Of a stretch of 43,120 nt of DNA, positions 15,890 to 23,700 are shown piece by piece. Made by a program: the position numbers and the translations under genes. The notes below the pieces were generated by a model. The model was not told the origin of the DNA. It saw only the letters and a list, made by a program, of their open reading frames with translations, and did no database searches. Source of the stretch: an uncultured Acetatifactor sp. Lineage in GTDB: Bacteria > Bacillota > Clostridia > Lachnospirales > Lachnospiraceae. Each line of letters opens with the position of its first letter. Within the stretch, counting starts at the first letter, position 1. The stretch is from positions 1-43,120 of the forward strand of contig CANQOL010000029.1 of the NCBI GenBank assembly GCA_947625475.1, written 5' to 3'.

Positions 15890-16210
15890 CATACACTTTA
15901 TCCTATGCCGCTCACGGTGATCGGCGCAATGAACAGTGATAAAATCCAAGGAAATGAAGAAGCGTTCCATCAATCTTGTGGATGAGCCTATGCTGCCGCA
16001 GGCGGATTATGTGGATTCTGCCAGTGACAGCAAGGAGGATAAATCGAAAGTGTTTGCCTATGAGCAGGGGGAAGCGGGAGAGCCGATCATCAAGGAGGGG
16101 CCGCTGACATTGGAGTGCAGCGTGGTGGACATATATGAAACGCCGAATTTTGAAAGATTTATCTGCACGATCGACAACACTTATGCAGCAGGAGAACATC
16201 ATCGTATAGC
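15890..16210 (+). pseudogene. Decayed flavin reductase (flavoredoxin-like)
   Basis: Two fragments of one gene are visible in different frames. The first (15890-15940) reads HTLYPMPLTVIGAMN, the start of flavin reductase-like FMN proteins. The second (about 15950-16200) reads SINLVDEPMLPQADYV, then LECSVVDIYETPNFERF and CTIDNTYAAGEHH, which matches the C-terminal half. Much of the FMN-binding middle is missing and the frames do not join, so this is a deletion-frameshift pseudogene. It lies between the TetR operators and the TetR gene and was probably the original target gene of that promoter. Confidence 0.75.
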
Positions 16211-16239
16211 TGCAGAACAAAAACGAGGGAGGAAACGAA

Positions 16240-16863
16240 ATGCCAAAGGGATCACCGGAACTTACCAATGCAAGAAAGGAAGAGATCATCAACGCCTGCG
16301 AGAAACTATATCAAACAAAAAGCTTTAAAGAGATCACTTTAAAAGATATCGGGAACGCGACCAGCTTTACCAGAACTTCGATCTATAATTACTTTCAGAC
16401 GAAAGAAGAAATATTCCTCGCTTTGCTGCAGAGGGAAAATGAGCTTTGGATCGCCGACCTGAACCGGATGATGGAGGAGCATAAAACGCTTACCAGGGAT
16501 GAGTTTGCCGATCAGCTGGCTCGTTCTCTTGAGAAGCGGGGGCAGCTTCTCAAGATCATGTCGATGAACCATTATGATCTGGAGAGCAGCAGCCGGCTGG
16601 AGAGGCTTACGGAGTTTAAGGTGGCTTACGGAGGCTCCCTGCGGGCGGTCATGTGCTGTCTGGAGCAGTATTTCCCGGAGATGCCGATAGCAGAGAAACA
16701 GCACTTTCTGTACACCTTTTTCCCCTTCATGTTTGGAATCTATCCCTATACGGTGGTCAATGAGAAGCAGCGGACGGCTATGGAGCGGGCGGGCGTGAAC
16801 TATGTGTTTATGACGATTTATGAGATCACATACAACTGTGTGAAAGGATTGCTGAAGGATTAA
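16240..16863 (+). CDS. TetR family transcriptional regulator
   Basis: One-component regulator of 207 residues. Residues 10-60 form the TetR helix-turn-helix (ARKEEIINACEKLYQTK, ITLKDIGNATSFTRTSIYNY). The rest is an all-helical ligand-binding domain that I cannot assign to a ligand. GGAGGAAACGAA precedes the ATG. It lies 37 bases before an aldo/keto reductase and behind the double TGACAC operator, so autoregulation together with the redox genes is likely. A second copy of that operator at 23581 could extend its regulon to the response regulator there. Confidence 0.93.
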   Translation: MPKGSPELTNARKEEIINACEKLYQTKSFKEITLKDIGNATSFTRTSIYNYFQTKEEIFLALLQRENELWIADLNRMMEEHKTLTRDEFADQLARSLEKRGQLLKIMSMNHYDLESSSRLERLTEFKVAYGGSLRAVMCCLEQYFPEMPIAEKQHFLYTFFPFMFGIYPYTVVNEKQRTAMERAGVNYVFMTIYEITYNCVKGLLKD

Positions 16864-16900
16864 AAAAGCTGTCAAGTCAGGAAGAAAAGGAGGGCTTACA

Positions 16901-17911
16901 ATGAAGTATATGAATTTGGGAAAATCCGATCTGAAGGTTTCCCGCATCTGCATGGGCTGTATGGGGTTTGGCGACGCTGCCGCCGGGCAGCATAGCTGGA
17001 CGCTGGACGAGGCGCAGACCCGCGAGATCATCAAACACGGCCTCGATCTGGGCATCAATTTCTATGACACTGCCATCGCCTATCAGAACGGCACCAGCGA
17101 GCAGTATGTGGGAAAGGCGCTGCGGGATTTCGCAAAACGGGAGGATTTTGTGATTGCTACGAAATTTACGCCCCGGACCCAGGAGGAGATTGACGCAGGC
17201 GTGAGCGGGCAGAAGCACATTGAGAATTACCTGAACCGGAGCCTTACAAATCTTGGCATGGATTATGTGGATCTCTACATCTATCATATGTGGGACTACC
17301 ATACGCCCATGGAGGAGATCCTGGAGGGGTTGCACAACGCAGTCAAGGCTGGAAAAGCCCGGTATATCGGTATCTCCAACTGTTATGCATGGCAGCTCGC
17401 CAAGGCGAACTTTTATGCGAGGGAGCATAATCTTACGGAATTTGTGTCCATACAGGGGCATTATAACCTGATTGCCCGGGAGGAAGAACGGGAAATGGCG
17501 CCCTTCTGTGCCGATCAGAATATTGCCATGACGCCCTACAGCGCCCTTGCCGGAGGGAGGCTCTCCAGGCACCCCGGCGAGACCTCAAAGCGGCTGGAGC
17601 AGGATACCTATGCCAAATTCAAATATGACGCTACGGCGGAGGCGGACGGGAAAATCATCGCCCGTGTAGCGGAGCTGGCTGACAAACGCGGTGTGTCCAT
17701 GACGGAGATTTCCCTGGCGTGGCTTTTGACGAAGGTGACCGCTCCCGTGGTGGGCGTGACAAAGTTCTCCCATGCGGACGGCGCAGCAAAGGCGGTTGAT
17801 CTGGAGCTGTCGCAGGATGAGATTGACTATCTGGAAGAATTATATGTGCCTCATGCGCTGGTCGGAGTGATGGCACAGAACGGCAAGCAGAAGGCGGGAA
17901 ATGTAGTTTAA
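16901..17911 (+). CDS. Aldo/keto reductase
   Basis: NAD(P)H-dependent oxidoreductase of 336 residues, YajO/Tas-like in length. The catalytic tetrad is Asp56 and Tyr61 (FYDTAIAY), Lys88 (IATKFT) and His129 (YIYHMW). The cofactor-binding segment is PVVGVTKFSHADG near residue 285. AGGAGG precedes the ATG. It follows TetR by 37 bases and is followed 75 bases later by a CMD protein, so this is probably the first enzyme under TetR control. The same enzyme class begins the first cluster at position 1. Substrate unknown. Confidence 0.94.
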   Translation: MKYMNLGKSDLKVSRICMGCMGFGDAAAGQHSWTLDEAQTREIIKHGLDLGINFYDTAIAYQNGTSEQYVGKALRDFAKREDFVIATKFTPRTQEEIDAGVSGQKHIENYLNRSLTNLGMDYVDLYIYHMWDYHTPMEEILEGLHNAVKAGKARYIGISNCYAWQLAKANFYAREHNLTEFVSIQGHYNLIAREEEREMAPFCADQNIAMTPYSALAGGRLSRHPGETSKRLEQDTYAKFKYDATAEADGKIIARVAELADKRGVSMTEISLAWLLTKVTAPVVGVTKFSHADGAAKAVDLELSQDEIDYLEELYVPHALVGVMAQNGKQKAGNVV

Positions 17912-17986
17912 AGGATGCAGACCCATTAAAACATCCGGCAGAAAATAGATAACAGGAATAGATTCAAGAAAAAGGAGGATTTTACA

Positions 17987-18346
17987 ATGGAAAAGATCAC
18001 ACAGACTGCAGGCAGAGATCAGCTTGGCGGCTTCGCGCCGGACTTTGCTCATTTCAACGACGATGTTCTCTTTGGCGAGAACTGGAACAATCAGGACATT
18101 GACCTGAAGACAAGGTGCATCATCACCGTTGTGGCGCTGATGAGTTCGGGGATCACGGACTCTTCGCTGACCTATCATCTGGAAAATGCCAAGGCCCACG
18201 GCGTGACCCGGGCGGAGATTGCAGCCATCGTGACCCATGTGGGCTTCTATGTGGGCTGGCCCAAGGCCTGGGCGGTGTTCCGTCTGGCGAAGGATGTCTG
18301 GAAAGAAACGGAGGCGGAACTCACGGAGAGGGACAGATTGAAATAA
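17987..18346 (+). CDS. Carboxymuconolactone decarboxylase family protein
   Basis: Stand-alone CMD/AhpD-like protein of 119 residues with TAGRDQLGGFAPDFAHFNDD, VLFGENWNN, GVTRAEIAAIVTHVGFYVGW and PKAW. It has no CxxC pair, so peroxidase activity of the AhpD type is unlikely, and the real reaction is unknown. It is a paralogue of the N-terminal half of the CMD-cupin fusion at 2493, but without a cupin. AAGGAGG precedes the ATG. It lies in the TetR-headed redox run between two aldo/keto reductases. Confidence 0.93.
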   Translation: MEKITQTAGRDQLGGFAPDFAHFNDDVLFGENWNNQDIDLKTRCIITVVALMSSGITDSSLTYHLENAKAHGVTRAEIAAIVTHVGFYVGWPKAWAVFRLAKDVWKETEAELTERDRLK

Positions 18347-18347
18347 A

Positions 18348-18524
18348 ATGAAAAAAAATCAAAGCAATTTTGATGGTACTGTCCCTTGCCGCCTGTGCCG
18401 GGGGCGGGGAAACTGCGGACAACATTGGGAATGATGATTATAATGACAGATCAAGGCGCTGGAGTCTGTCGCTGATGAGATGAAACGGAATGTGATCCGT
18501 GGCTGGGAAAAAGAAATGAAATAA
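18348..18524 (+). pseudogene. Decayed small lipoprotein gene
   Basis: The ATG at 18348 is followed by a run of eight A. Removing one A would give MKKIKAILMVLSLAACAGGG, a clean lipoprotein signal with the LAAC lipobox, then GETADNIGNDDYN. As written, the frame leaves the signal at once. A later segment in another frame (KALESVADEMKRNVIRGW, stop at 18522) looks like the original C-terminus. The gene has at least two frame breaks and is probably dead, unless the poly-A run is phase-variable. Confidence 0.6.
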
Positions 18525-18545
18525 AATAAAAAGGAAGGACAAATT

Positions 18546-19661
18546 ATGGCGGACTATTTTGGAAAAGAAACACCGAAGCTGGGCTTCGGACTGATGCGGC
18601 TGCCGAGGAAGCTGCTCGGCACGGATATTGAGCAGGTCAAAAAAATGGTGGATCTGTTTATGGAGGCAGGATTTACATATTTTGACACCGCTTTCGTTTA
18701 CGGTTCCTCCGAGCAGGACATCAAAAAGGCGCTGGTTGACCGCTATCCGAGGGAATCCTACACCCTTGCCACAAAGCTCAACGCCTTTATGATGTGCCAT
18801 GACGAAAAGAGTGCGCAGGGACAGTTTTATAAGAGCCTGGAACGGACAGGAGCAGGATACTTTGACTATTATCTGCTGCATGCGCTCATGGAGAACAATT
18901 ATAAAAAGTACGACCAGTACCATATCTGGGACTTTGTAAAGAAAAGAAAAGAGGAAGGACTGATTAAACACTTCGGGTTTTCCTTCCATGCCGGCCCCCA
19001 GCTTCTCGACCGTCTGCTTACCGAACATCCGGAGGTTGACTTTGTTCAGCTGCAGATCAACTATGCCGACTGGAACGATCCGAATGTATCGTCCCGGGCA
19101 AACTATGGGGTTGCGAGAAAACACGGGAAATCTATAGTCGTTATGGAACCGGTGAAAGGCGGCAAGCTTGCGAATCCTCCGGCGGCGGTCAGAAAGCTGT
19201 TTCAGGAGTACGCTCCCGACATGTCGCCGGCTTCGTGGGCGATCCGGTTTGTGGCAAGTCTGGACGGGATTCTTACCGTGCTTTCGGGAATGTCCAGCGT
19301 GGAGCAGATGGAAGATAATCTTTCCTACATGAAGAATTTTCAGCCGTTGAATGAAGAAGAACAGAAGATCATCCGGCAGGCGCAGAAGATTCTCGGCAGC
19401 TCGGCGGAAATCCCGTGTACGGCGTGTCACTACTGCACGGACGGATGCCCGAAACAGATCCAGATCCCCGATATTTTTGCGGCGGCCAATCTACAGATTG
19501 GAAACGGACAGACAGCGCAGGCGAAAGAGCGTTACGCCAGCATACCGGAGGGACACCGTGCCACGGACTGCATCGGCTGTAAACAGTGCGAACGTGCCTG
19601 CCCGCAGCATTTGAAGATTACGGATTATCTGAAACAGTGCAGTGAAATATTTGACGCATAG
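18546..19661 (+). CDS. Aldo/keto reductase with C-terminal 4Fe-4S domain
   Basis: Redox enzyme of 371 residues. Residues 1-280 are an aldo/keto reductase barrel with Asp47 and Tyr52 (FDTAFVYG), Lys77 (ATKLN) and His112 (LLHAL). The last about 90 residues carry two ferredoxin-type cluster motifs, CTACHYCTDGCP and CIGCKQCERACP. This architecture is common in anaerobes and could link NAD(P)H or ferredoxin electrons to carbonyl reduction. AAGGAAGG precedes the ATG. It is the third redox enzyme of the TetR-headed run and a paralogue of the protein at 28832. Substrate unknown. Confidence 0.94.
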   Translation: MADYFGKETPKLGFGLMRLPRKLLGTDIEQVKKMVDLFMEAGFTYFDTAFVYGSSEQDIKKALVDRYPRESYTLATKLNAFMMCHDEKSAQGQFYKSLERTGAGYFDYYLLHALMENNYKKYDQYHIWDFVKKRKEEGLIKHFGFSFHAGPQLLDRLLTEHPEVDFVQLQINYADWNDPNVSSRANYGVARKHGKSIVVMEPVKGGKLANPPAAVRKLFQEYAPDMSPASWAIRFVASLDGILTVLSGMSSVEQMEDNLSYMKNFQPLNEEEQKIIRQAQKILGSSAEIPCTACHYCTDGCPKQIQIPDIFAAANLQIGNGQTAQAKERYASIPEGHRATDCIGCKQCERACPQHLKITDYLKQCSEIFDA

Positions 19662-20071
19662 AGCTAAAAAATGAAAATGGTAATCACAGAGGGCAAGATA
19701 TTAAACGGCAGTTTTTCCGCCTCCGAATTGAAACGCAGGTTTTGAAGGGGACCGCGGAGAAAGACGTGATTCATATATACCAGCGTTATACAGTCAGCAG
19801 GGGCAGTAAGCGCATCGTTGCATACAGCCATTTAACGCCAATGGAAAAAGACAGCGAATGGATCTGCTTTCTGAAATGTTCCAACCCGGAGGAAGGGTTG
19901 TACTACCATGCGGGAGATACGATGGGAAGATATCCTTTTCGGGAAATTGATCAGGAGAAATTGATGAATGGGGAGTATACCTCAAAAGACATCGGAGTAT
20001 ATCAAGCAGAGGATTTCCGCTATGATATTTACACGGATCTTCTGAGGGAATATGATATTCAGTTTGAGTAA
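19655..20071 (+). pseudogene. Hypothetical, possibly secreted protein; N-terminus missing
   Basis: The frame is open from 19655 to a stop at 20069-20071 but has no usable start; the first candidate is a TTG at 19742. The text before it (FRLRIETQVLKG) reads as continuous with TAEKDVIHIYQRYTVSRGS and EWICFLKCSNPEEG. This pattern recalls small clostridial lipoproteins of unknown function, and the missing start would hold the signal peptide. I treat it as a 5'-truncated remnant. A further open stretch (20072-20151, ending LKTAEIEN) in another frame may be debris of a neighbouring gene. Confidence 0.5.
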
Positions 20072-20179
20072 AGGGATGGCGCAGATGCCTCTTTTGAAAA
20101 CGCATCGGACAATGCCGGGGAAATTCTGAAAACGGCGGAGATTGAAAACTAAAAAAATTATAAACACTGCTTTGCGTTC

Positions 20180-20230
20180 TTGACTTTTCAGATTTTCTGT
20201 ATTATCATATCTATAATGATCGCGCACGAT
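20180..20230 (+). promoter_or_regulatory. Promoter and palindromes before the flavodoxin-OhrR operon
   Basis: TTGACT (20180-20185), a 17-base spacer and TATCAT (20203-20208) form a promoter about 55 bases before the flavodoxin start. Overlapping it is ATCAT-N7-ATGAT (20204-20220), followed by ATCG-N4-CGAT. Either could be the operator of the MarR/OhrR protein at the operon end. This is weaker than the classic OhrR box. Confidence 0.5.
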
Positions 20231-20263
20231 TGAATGGCGGCAAACTAAAAAGGAGGCAGAAAA

Positions 20264-20746
20264 ATGAGTAAAGTATTAGTAGCCTATTTCAGCGCCAGCG
20301 GTGTGACCGCTGATGCGGCAAAAAAGATCGCGGAGGCTGCGGGGGCGGAGCTTTATGAAATCCGTCCCGAAGTTCCCTACACGCAGGCGGACTTGAACTG
20401 GCAGGATCCTGACTCCCGCAGTTCCGTCGAGATGAAAGACAAGTCCTCCCGTCCCAAAATAGCAGATAAAAACGCCCCTGTCGCAGATTGTGATGTATTT
20501 TTCCTCGGTTTCCCCATCTGGTGGTACACCGCGCCGACAATCGTCAATACGTTTTTGGAGAGCTATGATTTCTCGGGGAAAAGAATTATCCTCTTTGCAA
20601 CGTCCGGCAGCAGCGGATTTGAAAATGCGCTGTCCGACCTAAAGGCCAGCGCGAACAGTGCGGGGGCCCTGGAAGAAGGCATCGTTGTGCACGACATACA
20701 AAACAGCGACACATGGAAAAAGTGGATCATGGCGCTGGGAATGTGA
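20264..20746 (+). CDS. Flavodoxin
   Basis: FMN electron carrier of 160 residues. The FMN phosphate loop is [17 protein letters not shown], a variant with GVT where many have GNT, followed by [18 protein letters not shown], the ring-stacking region, and [19 protein letters not shown] precedes the ATG. It is the first gene of a three-gene operon with a second, smaller flavodoxin-like protein 7 bases downstream and an OhrR-like regulator. A role in redox stress is suggested by this context. The partner enzyme is unknown. Confidence 0.93.
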   Translation: MSKVLVAYFSASGVTADAAKKIAEAAGAELYEIRPEVPYTQADLNWQDPDSRSSVEMKDKSSRPKIADKNAPVADCDVFFLGFPIWWYTAPTIVNTFLESYDFSGKRIILFATSGSSGFENALSDLKASANSAGALEEGIVVHDIQNSDTWKKWIMALGM

Positions 20747-20753
20747 GGCTGAC

Positions 20754-21161
20754 ATGAATATTGCGGTAAGGTACTATTCAAGAGGCGGCAACACAAAAAA
20801 GATTGCGGAGGCGATTGCGAAGGCCGTCGGTGTGGAAGCCAAAACGGTGTCAGAGCCGCTGACCGAGGATGTGGATATTCTGTTCCTCGGCAGTGCTCCA
20901 TATGCTTTTGATGTGGACGACGAAGTTAAAAAATTCATCAGCGGCATCCATGTGTCCGTGGGCAAGGCTGTGAATTTCAGCACATCCGCTGCCGTCAAAT
21001 CCACCCGCAGGTATGTGGAAAAGCTGCTTGCGGAAAGACAAATCCCTGTTGCAGAGGAAGAGTTTTCCTGCCGGGGCGCTTTTGCAATGCTTCATAAGGG
21101 CAGACCGAATGAGGACGACCAAAAGGCCGCTGCTGATTTTGCAAGAGGAATCATATCGTAA
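20754..21161 (+). CDS. Flavodoxin-like protein (short)
   Basis: Small flavodoxin-fold protein of 135 residues. The phosphate loop YYSRGGNTKKIAEAIAKAVG is clear. The second half is shorter than in the preceding flavodoxin: LFLGSAPYAFDVDDEVKKFI stands where a GxPxWW segment would be, so the aromatic stacking residues differ. The ATG at 20754 begins the standard start MNIAVRYYSRGGNT; the frame is open upstream only inside the previous gene. It starts 7 bases after the first flavodoxin and ends 15 bases before the MarR gene. FMN binding is likely but not certain. Confidence 0.88.
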   Translation: MNIAVRYYSRGGNTKKIAEAIAKAVGVEAKTVSEPLTEDVDILFLGSAPYAFDVDDEVKKFISGIHVSVGKAVNFSTSAAVKSTRRYVEKLLAERQIPVAEEEFSCRGAFAMLHKGRPNEDDQKAAADFARGIIS

Positions 21162-21176
21162 GGAGAGGCAGAGAGA

Positions 21177-21614
21177 ATGGCGGTTCCATTTGACCCACTA
21201 AAACTTGAAAATCAAATATGTTTTCCGCTCTATGCCTGCGCAAAGGAGATCGTGAAAGCGTATAAGCCGTACCTGGATGAGCTGGATCTGACCTACACGC
21301 AGTACATCACGATGATGGTGATGTGGGAACATAAGGAGCTGCGGGTGAAGGAGGTCGGCCGATATCTGTATCTCGATTCCAGCACGCTGACGCCTTTGCT
21401 CAAACGGCTGGAGGAAAAGGGATATGTGGCGCGGCGCCGCTCCACCGAAGACGAACGCGACCTGATCGTTTCCATAACCGAGGCGGGAACGGCCCTGCGC
21501 GAGAAGGCGCTCTCGGTGCCGCAGCGCCTTGCCGCCTGCGTGGATCTGGAACCGGAAAAAGCGCAGCTTCTCTATGGAATCCTCTATGAGCTGCTTGGAA
21601 AACTGGGCGAATAG
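21177..21614 (+). CDS. OhrR-like MarR family regulator
   Basis: Winged-helix regulator of 145 residues. The N-terminal text LENQICFPLYACAKEI places a Cys at position 15, the same position as the peroxide-sensing Cys of B. subtilis OhrR. The HTH and wing are VKEVGRYLYLDSSTLTPLLK and RRRSTEDERD, as in OhrR. It probably senses organic peroxides or other oxidants by Cys15 oxidation and controls its own operon with the two flavodoxins. No ohr gene is nearby, so the target set is unusual. AGGAGAGG precedes the ATG. The operon ends at a strong hairpin. Confidence 0.9.
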   Translation: MAVPFDPLKLENQICFPLYACAKEIVKAYKPYLDELDLTYTQYITMMVMWEHKELRVKEVGRYLYLDSSTLTPLLKRLEEKGYVARRRSTEDERDLIVSITEAGTALREKALSVPQRLAACVDLEPEKAQLLYGILYELLGKLGE

Positions 21615-21677
21615 GAAATGTTCACAAAAATATAATTCATTGCAAATACAAGACCTTGTTTTTGGTGCGGCATGTGA

Positions 21678-21718
21678 ATTGTCCCGAATTTTATATAGAA
21701 TTCGGGACAATATTTTTT
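21678..21718 (+). terminator. Rho-independent terminator after OhrR operon
   Basis: A 13-bp perfect stem, ATTGTCCCGAATT (21678-21690) with AATTCGGGACAAT (21699-21711), has an 8-base loop and is followed by ATTTTTTC. Confidence 0.85.
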
Positions 21719-21753
21719 CAATGAATGGTAAACAATGTTAGATTTAGAGTAAG

Positions 21754-21779
21754 AAGTGCAGGGCGTCAGCTCTGCACTT
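21754..21779 (-). terminator. Hairpin at end of Bce-like kinase gene
   Basis: An 11-bp stem with one wobble pair, AAGTGCAGGGC (21754-21764) with GCTCTGCACTT (21769-21779), encloses the kinase stop codon in its loop. On the minus strand it is followed by TTCTTACTCT, a weak T-tract, so it is a probable terminator of the minus-strand operon. Confidence 0.55.
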
Positions 21780-22779
21780 GATGAATAAAGTCATTGATAT
21801 GGAAGGAAAGTCTGAAAACGGTTTTGCCATTGGACGCCGCGGTGATTCCTATGTCCAGTTTATCACACAGCCGTTTGCACAGGTATAATCCCATACCGGT
21901 TGCCGCCTGCGAAGTGTTTCGGCCGTTCTCCCCCGTGAAACCCTTTTCAAATATGCGGGGAAGATCGCCGGCCCGAATCCCGATCCCGTTATCAGCAATA
22001 CACAGAGATACTTCGTTTCCGGCATGTTCTGTATAAAACTGTATGACCGGAGCCTGCGCACGGTACTTGACCGCATTGACGATCACCTGGTTCAGAATAA
22101 AGCACAGCCATTTCTCATCGGAATAAACCGTATCATCCGTTTCCGCAAGATCAATCAGGACGTTGGACTGCCGAAGCAGATACCTGTTTTCCCCAATCGC
22201 CTGATGGACAACATCGAAAAGGCGGATCTCCCGCACAAAATAGTCTTTTTCAGGGTGTTCGCTTCTGGCATAAAACAGGGCCTGCTCTGTATAGCGGTTT
22301 GCCTGTTCCAGCTCCACAAGCAGGTCTTTTGAAAAATCCGATTTGCGGTTTTCGCAGATCAGTTTCATGGCGGTGATGGGCGTTTTCATCTCATGGATCC
22401 ACTGTTCAATGTATTCCCTGTATTCAGCCGCTTCACGTTTGGCCTTGTCTGTCTGCTCCAGCATGGATTTCCCTGACAGCTTCAGAAGCCGGTAAAACAC
22501 CTGATCGTCAGCCCAGATGGGGCGCTCCATTATTTCAGGGAGCAAATAGCGCTCTTCGAGCTGCTCGGCCATGCCTAAAAGCTTGTCCAGCTGTGATTTC
22601 CTGAGAAGGTATGTCCCCGCCAGATACCCGGCTAAAATCACTTCCCAGACAACTAAAATCAAGATCAGGCTGTCACTGTTTACCCCATTGAGCAGGAGAA
22701 AAACGGTGAGAGCCGCCATGCCGGTGCCGTTCAGAATAAGGAGCGGTATTTTCTGTTTCCAGTATAGTTTCCCGTTCAT
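21766..22779 (-). CDS. Bce-like intramembrane-sensing histidine kinase
   Basis: Sensor kinase of 337 residues. Two membrane helices (about 10-31 and 37-58) are joined by a loop of only about five residues, so there is no outside sensor domain. This is the hallmark of BceS/YxdK-type kinases, which sense through a partner ABC transporter. The phospho-acceptor is His129 in WIHEMKTPI. ATP-binding boxes are NQVIVNAVKYRA, DNGIGI and GMGLYLCKRL. Its start overlaps the response regulator by 4 bases. No BceAB transporter lies next to it on this strand. The ABC genes at 25531-28721 on the plus strand could be the partner, but their permease is longer than BceB. Confidence 0.92.
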   Translation of the reverse strand: MNGKLYWKQKIPLLILNGTGMAALTVFLLLNGVNSDSLILILVVWEVILAGYLAGTYLLRKSQLDKLLGMAEQLEERYLLPEIMERPIWADDQVFYRLLKLSGKSMLEQTDKAKREAAEYREYIEQWIHEMKTPITAMKLICENRKSDFSKDLLVELEQANRYTEQALFYARSEHPEKDYFVREIRLFDVVHQAIGENRYLLRQSNVLIDLAETDDTVYSDEKWLCFILNQVIVNAVKYRAQAPVIQFYTEHAGNEVSLCIADNGIGIRAGDLPRIFEKGFTGENGRNTSQAATGMGLYLCKRLCDKLDIGITAASNGKTVFRLSFHINDFIHQVQS

Positions 22780-23447
22780 ATAAAGTACCCCTGACGATGC
22801 TTTGTCTTAATGAAATCATGCAGGCCAATGGAGGCCAGCTTGTCACGGATACGGTTGACATTCACACTCAGGGTATTGTCATCCACATAGAGCTGGTTGT
22901 CCCAAAGGAAATCAATCAAATCGCTCCGCGGGCAAATCCTTCCGGCGTTTTTGTAGAGATAGTACAGGATTTTAAGTTCGTTTTTTGTCAGGTCAACCTG
23001 CCGCCCGTTACATTCGAGCCTGCCGCTCTCCAGATGCAAAAATGTATTTTGATACGGCATCACTTCCTGATTGCCGGCCGGATATGCCTTTTTTAGAAGC
23101 GAGGCAATTTTAGCCAGCAGAATGGCCGTATGGTACGGTTTCGTTATATAAGCGTCTCCGCCCAGCATAATACTGTTTAGCTCGTCCATATCCGTATGGC
23201 TGCTTGTCACGAAAACAATGGGGATATCGGAAAACGTGCGGATTTCAGAACACAGGGAAAAACCGTCTGCAACAGGCAGCCTGATATCCAGCAGGATGAG
23301 ATGCGGGGCCTGCTTTTTGACTTCTTTGACCGTTTTGGAAAAATCCGATACCGTTACAGCGTCATAGCCATTCCCCCAGAGCATATGTTTTAATTCTGTG
23401 CGTATCAGGGGATCATCCTCAATTATCATAATTTTATATGCCGCCAT
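22776..23447 (-). CDS. Bce-like response regulator (OmpR family)
   Basis: DNA-binding response regulator of 223 residues. The receiver domain has the acidic pocket EDD at 10-12, phospho-acceptor Asp54 (LLDIRLPVADG) and the TKPY lysine. The C-terminal winged helix shows LTKNELKILYYLYKNAG and VDDNTLSVNVNRIRDKL. The LTKNE and DNTLSVNV wording is typical of BceR/YxdJ-type regulators, which respond to peptide antibiotics. It is cotranscribed with the kinase (4-base overlap). Confidence 0.93.
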   Translation of the reverse strand: MAAYKIMIIEDDPLIRTELKHMLWGNGYDAVTVSDFSKTVKEVKKQAPHLILLDIRLPVADGFSLCSEIRTFSDIPIVFVTSSHTDMDELNSIMLGGDAYITKPYHTAILLAKIASLLKKAYPAGNQEVMPYQNTFLHLESGRLECNGRQVDLTKNELKILYYLYKNAGRICPRSDLIDFLWDNQLYVDDNTLSVNVNRIRDKLASIGLHDFIKTKHRQGYFI

Positions 23448-23524
23448 GGTTGGGTTCCTCTCTGCCTTTGTTCTGCCGACAAAGGGCTTTTCTGCGGTCT
23501 GGTGACCTTCATAAAACCAATATC

Positions 23525-23553
23525 ATTATATACAGGGCGGCGGTCAAAAGCAA
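23525..23553 (-). promoter_or_regulatory. Promoter of Bce-like two-component operon
   Basis: On the minus strand there is TTGCTT (23548-23553), a 17-base spacer and TATAAT (23525-23530), about 78 bases before the response regulator start. Confidence 0.55.
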
Positions 23554-23580
23554 CTTCCTGGTCTGTTTTTTAAAAATATG

Positions 23581-23628
23581 TTGATACAGTGTCAGAATAG
23601 CGCTATATTTTATATTGACACCATGAGA
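23581..23628 (+). promoter_or_regulatory. Second, diverged copy of the TetR double-operator promoter
   Basis: TTGATA (23581-23586), a 17-base spacer and TATATT (23604-23609) form a promoter with TGATACAGTGTCA (23582-23594) over the -35. A half-decayed second operator, TTGACACCATG, follows exactly 34 bases on, as in the copy at 15820-15867. The flanking bases are alike too. It precedes the response regulator at 23701. Confidence 0.65.
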
Positions 23629-23700
23629 AGCGGCGGACAGTACAGCACAACTTGAAAATTGGTGCATAGAGGCAGGGCCGCGGGGGCAGGAATAAAAGGC

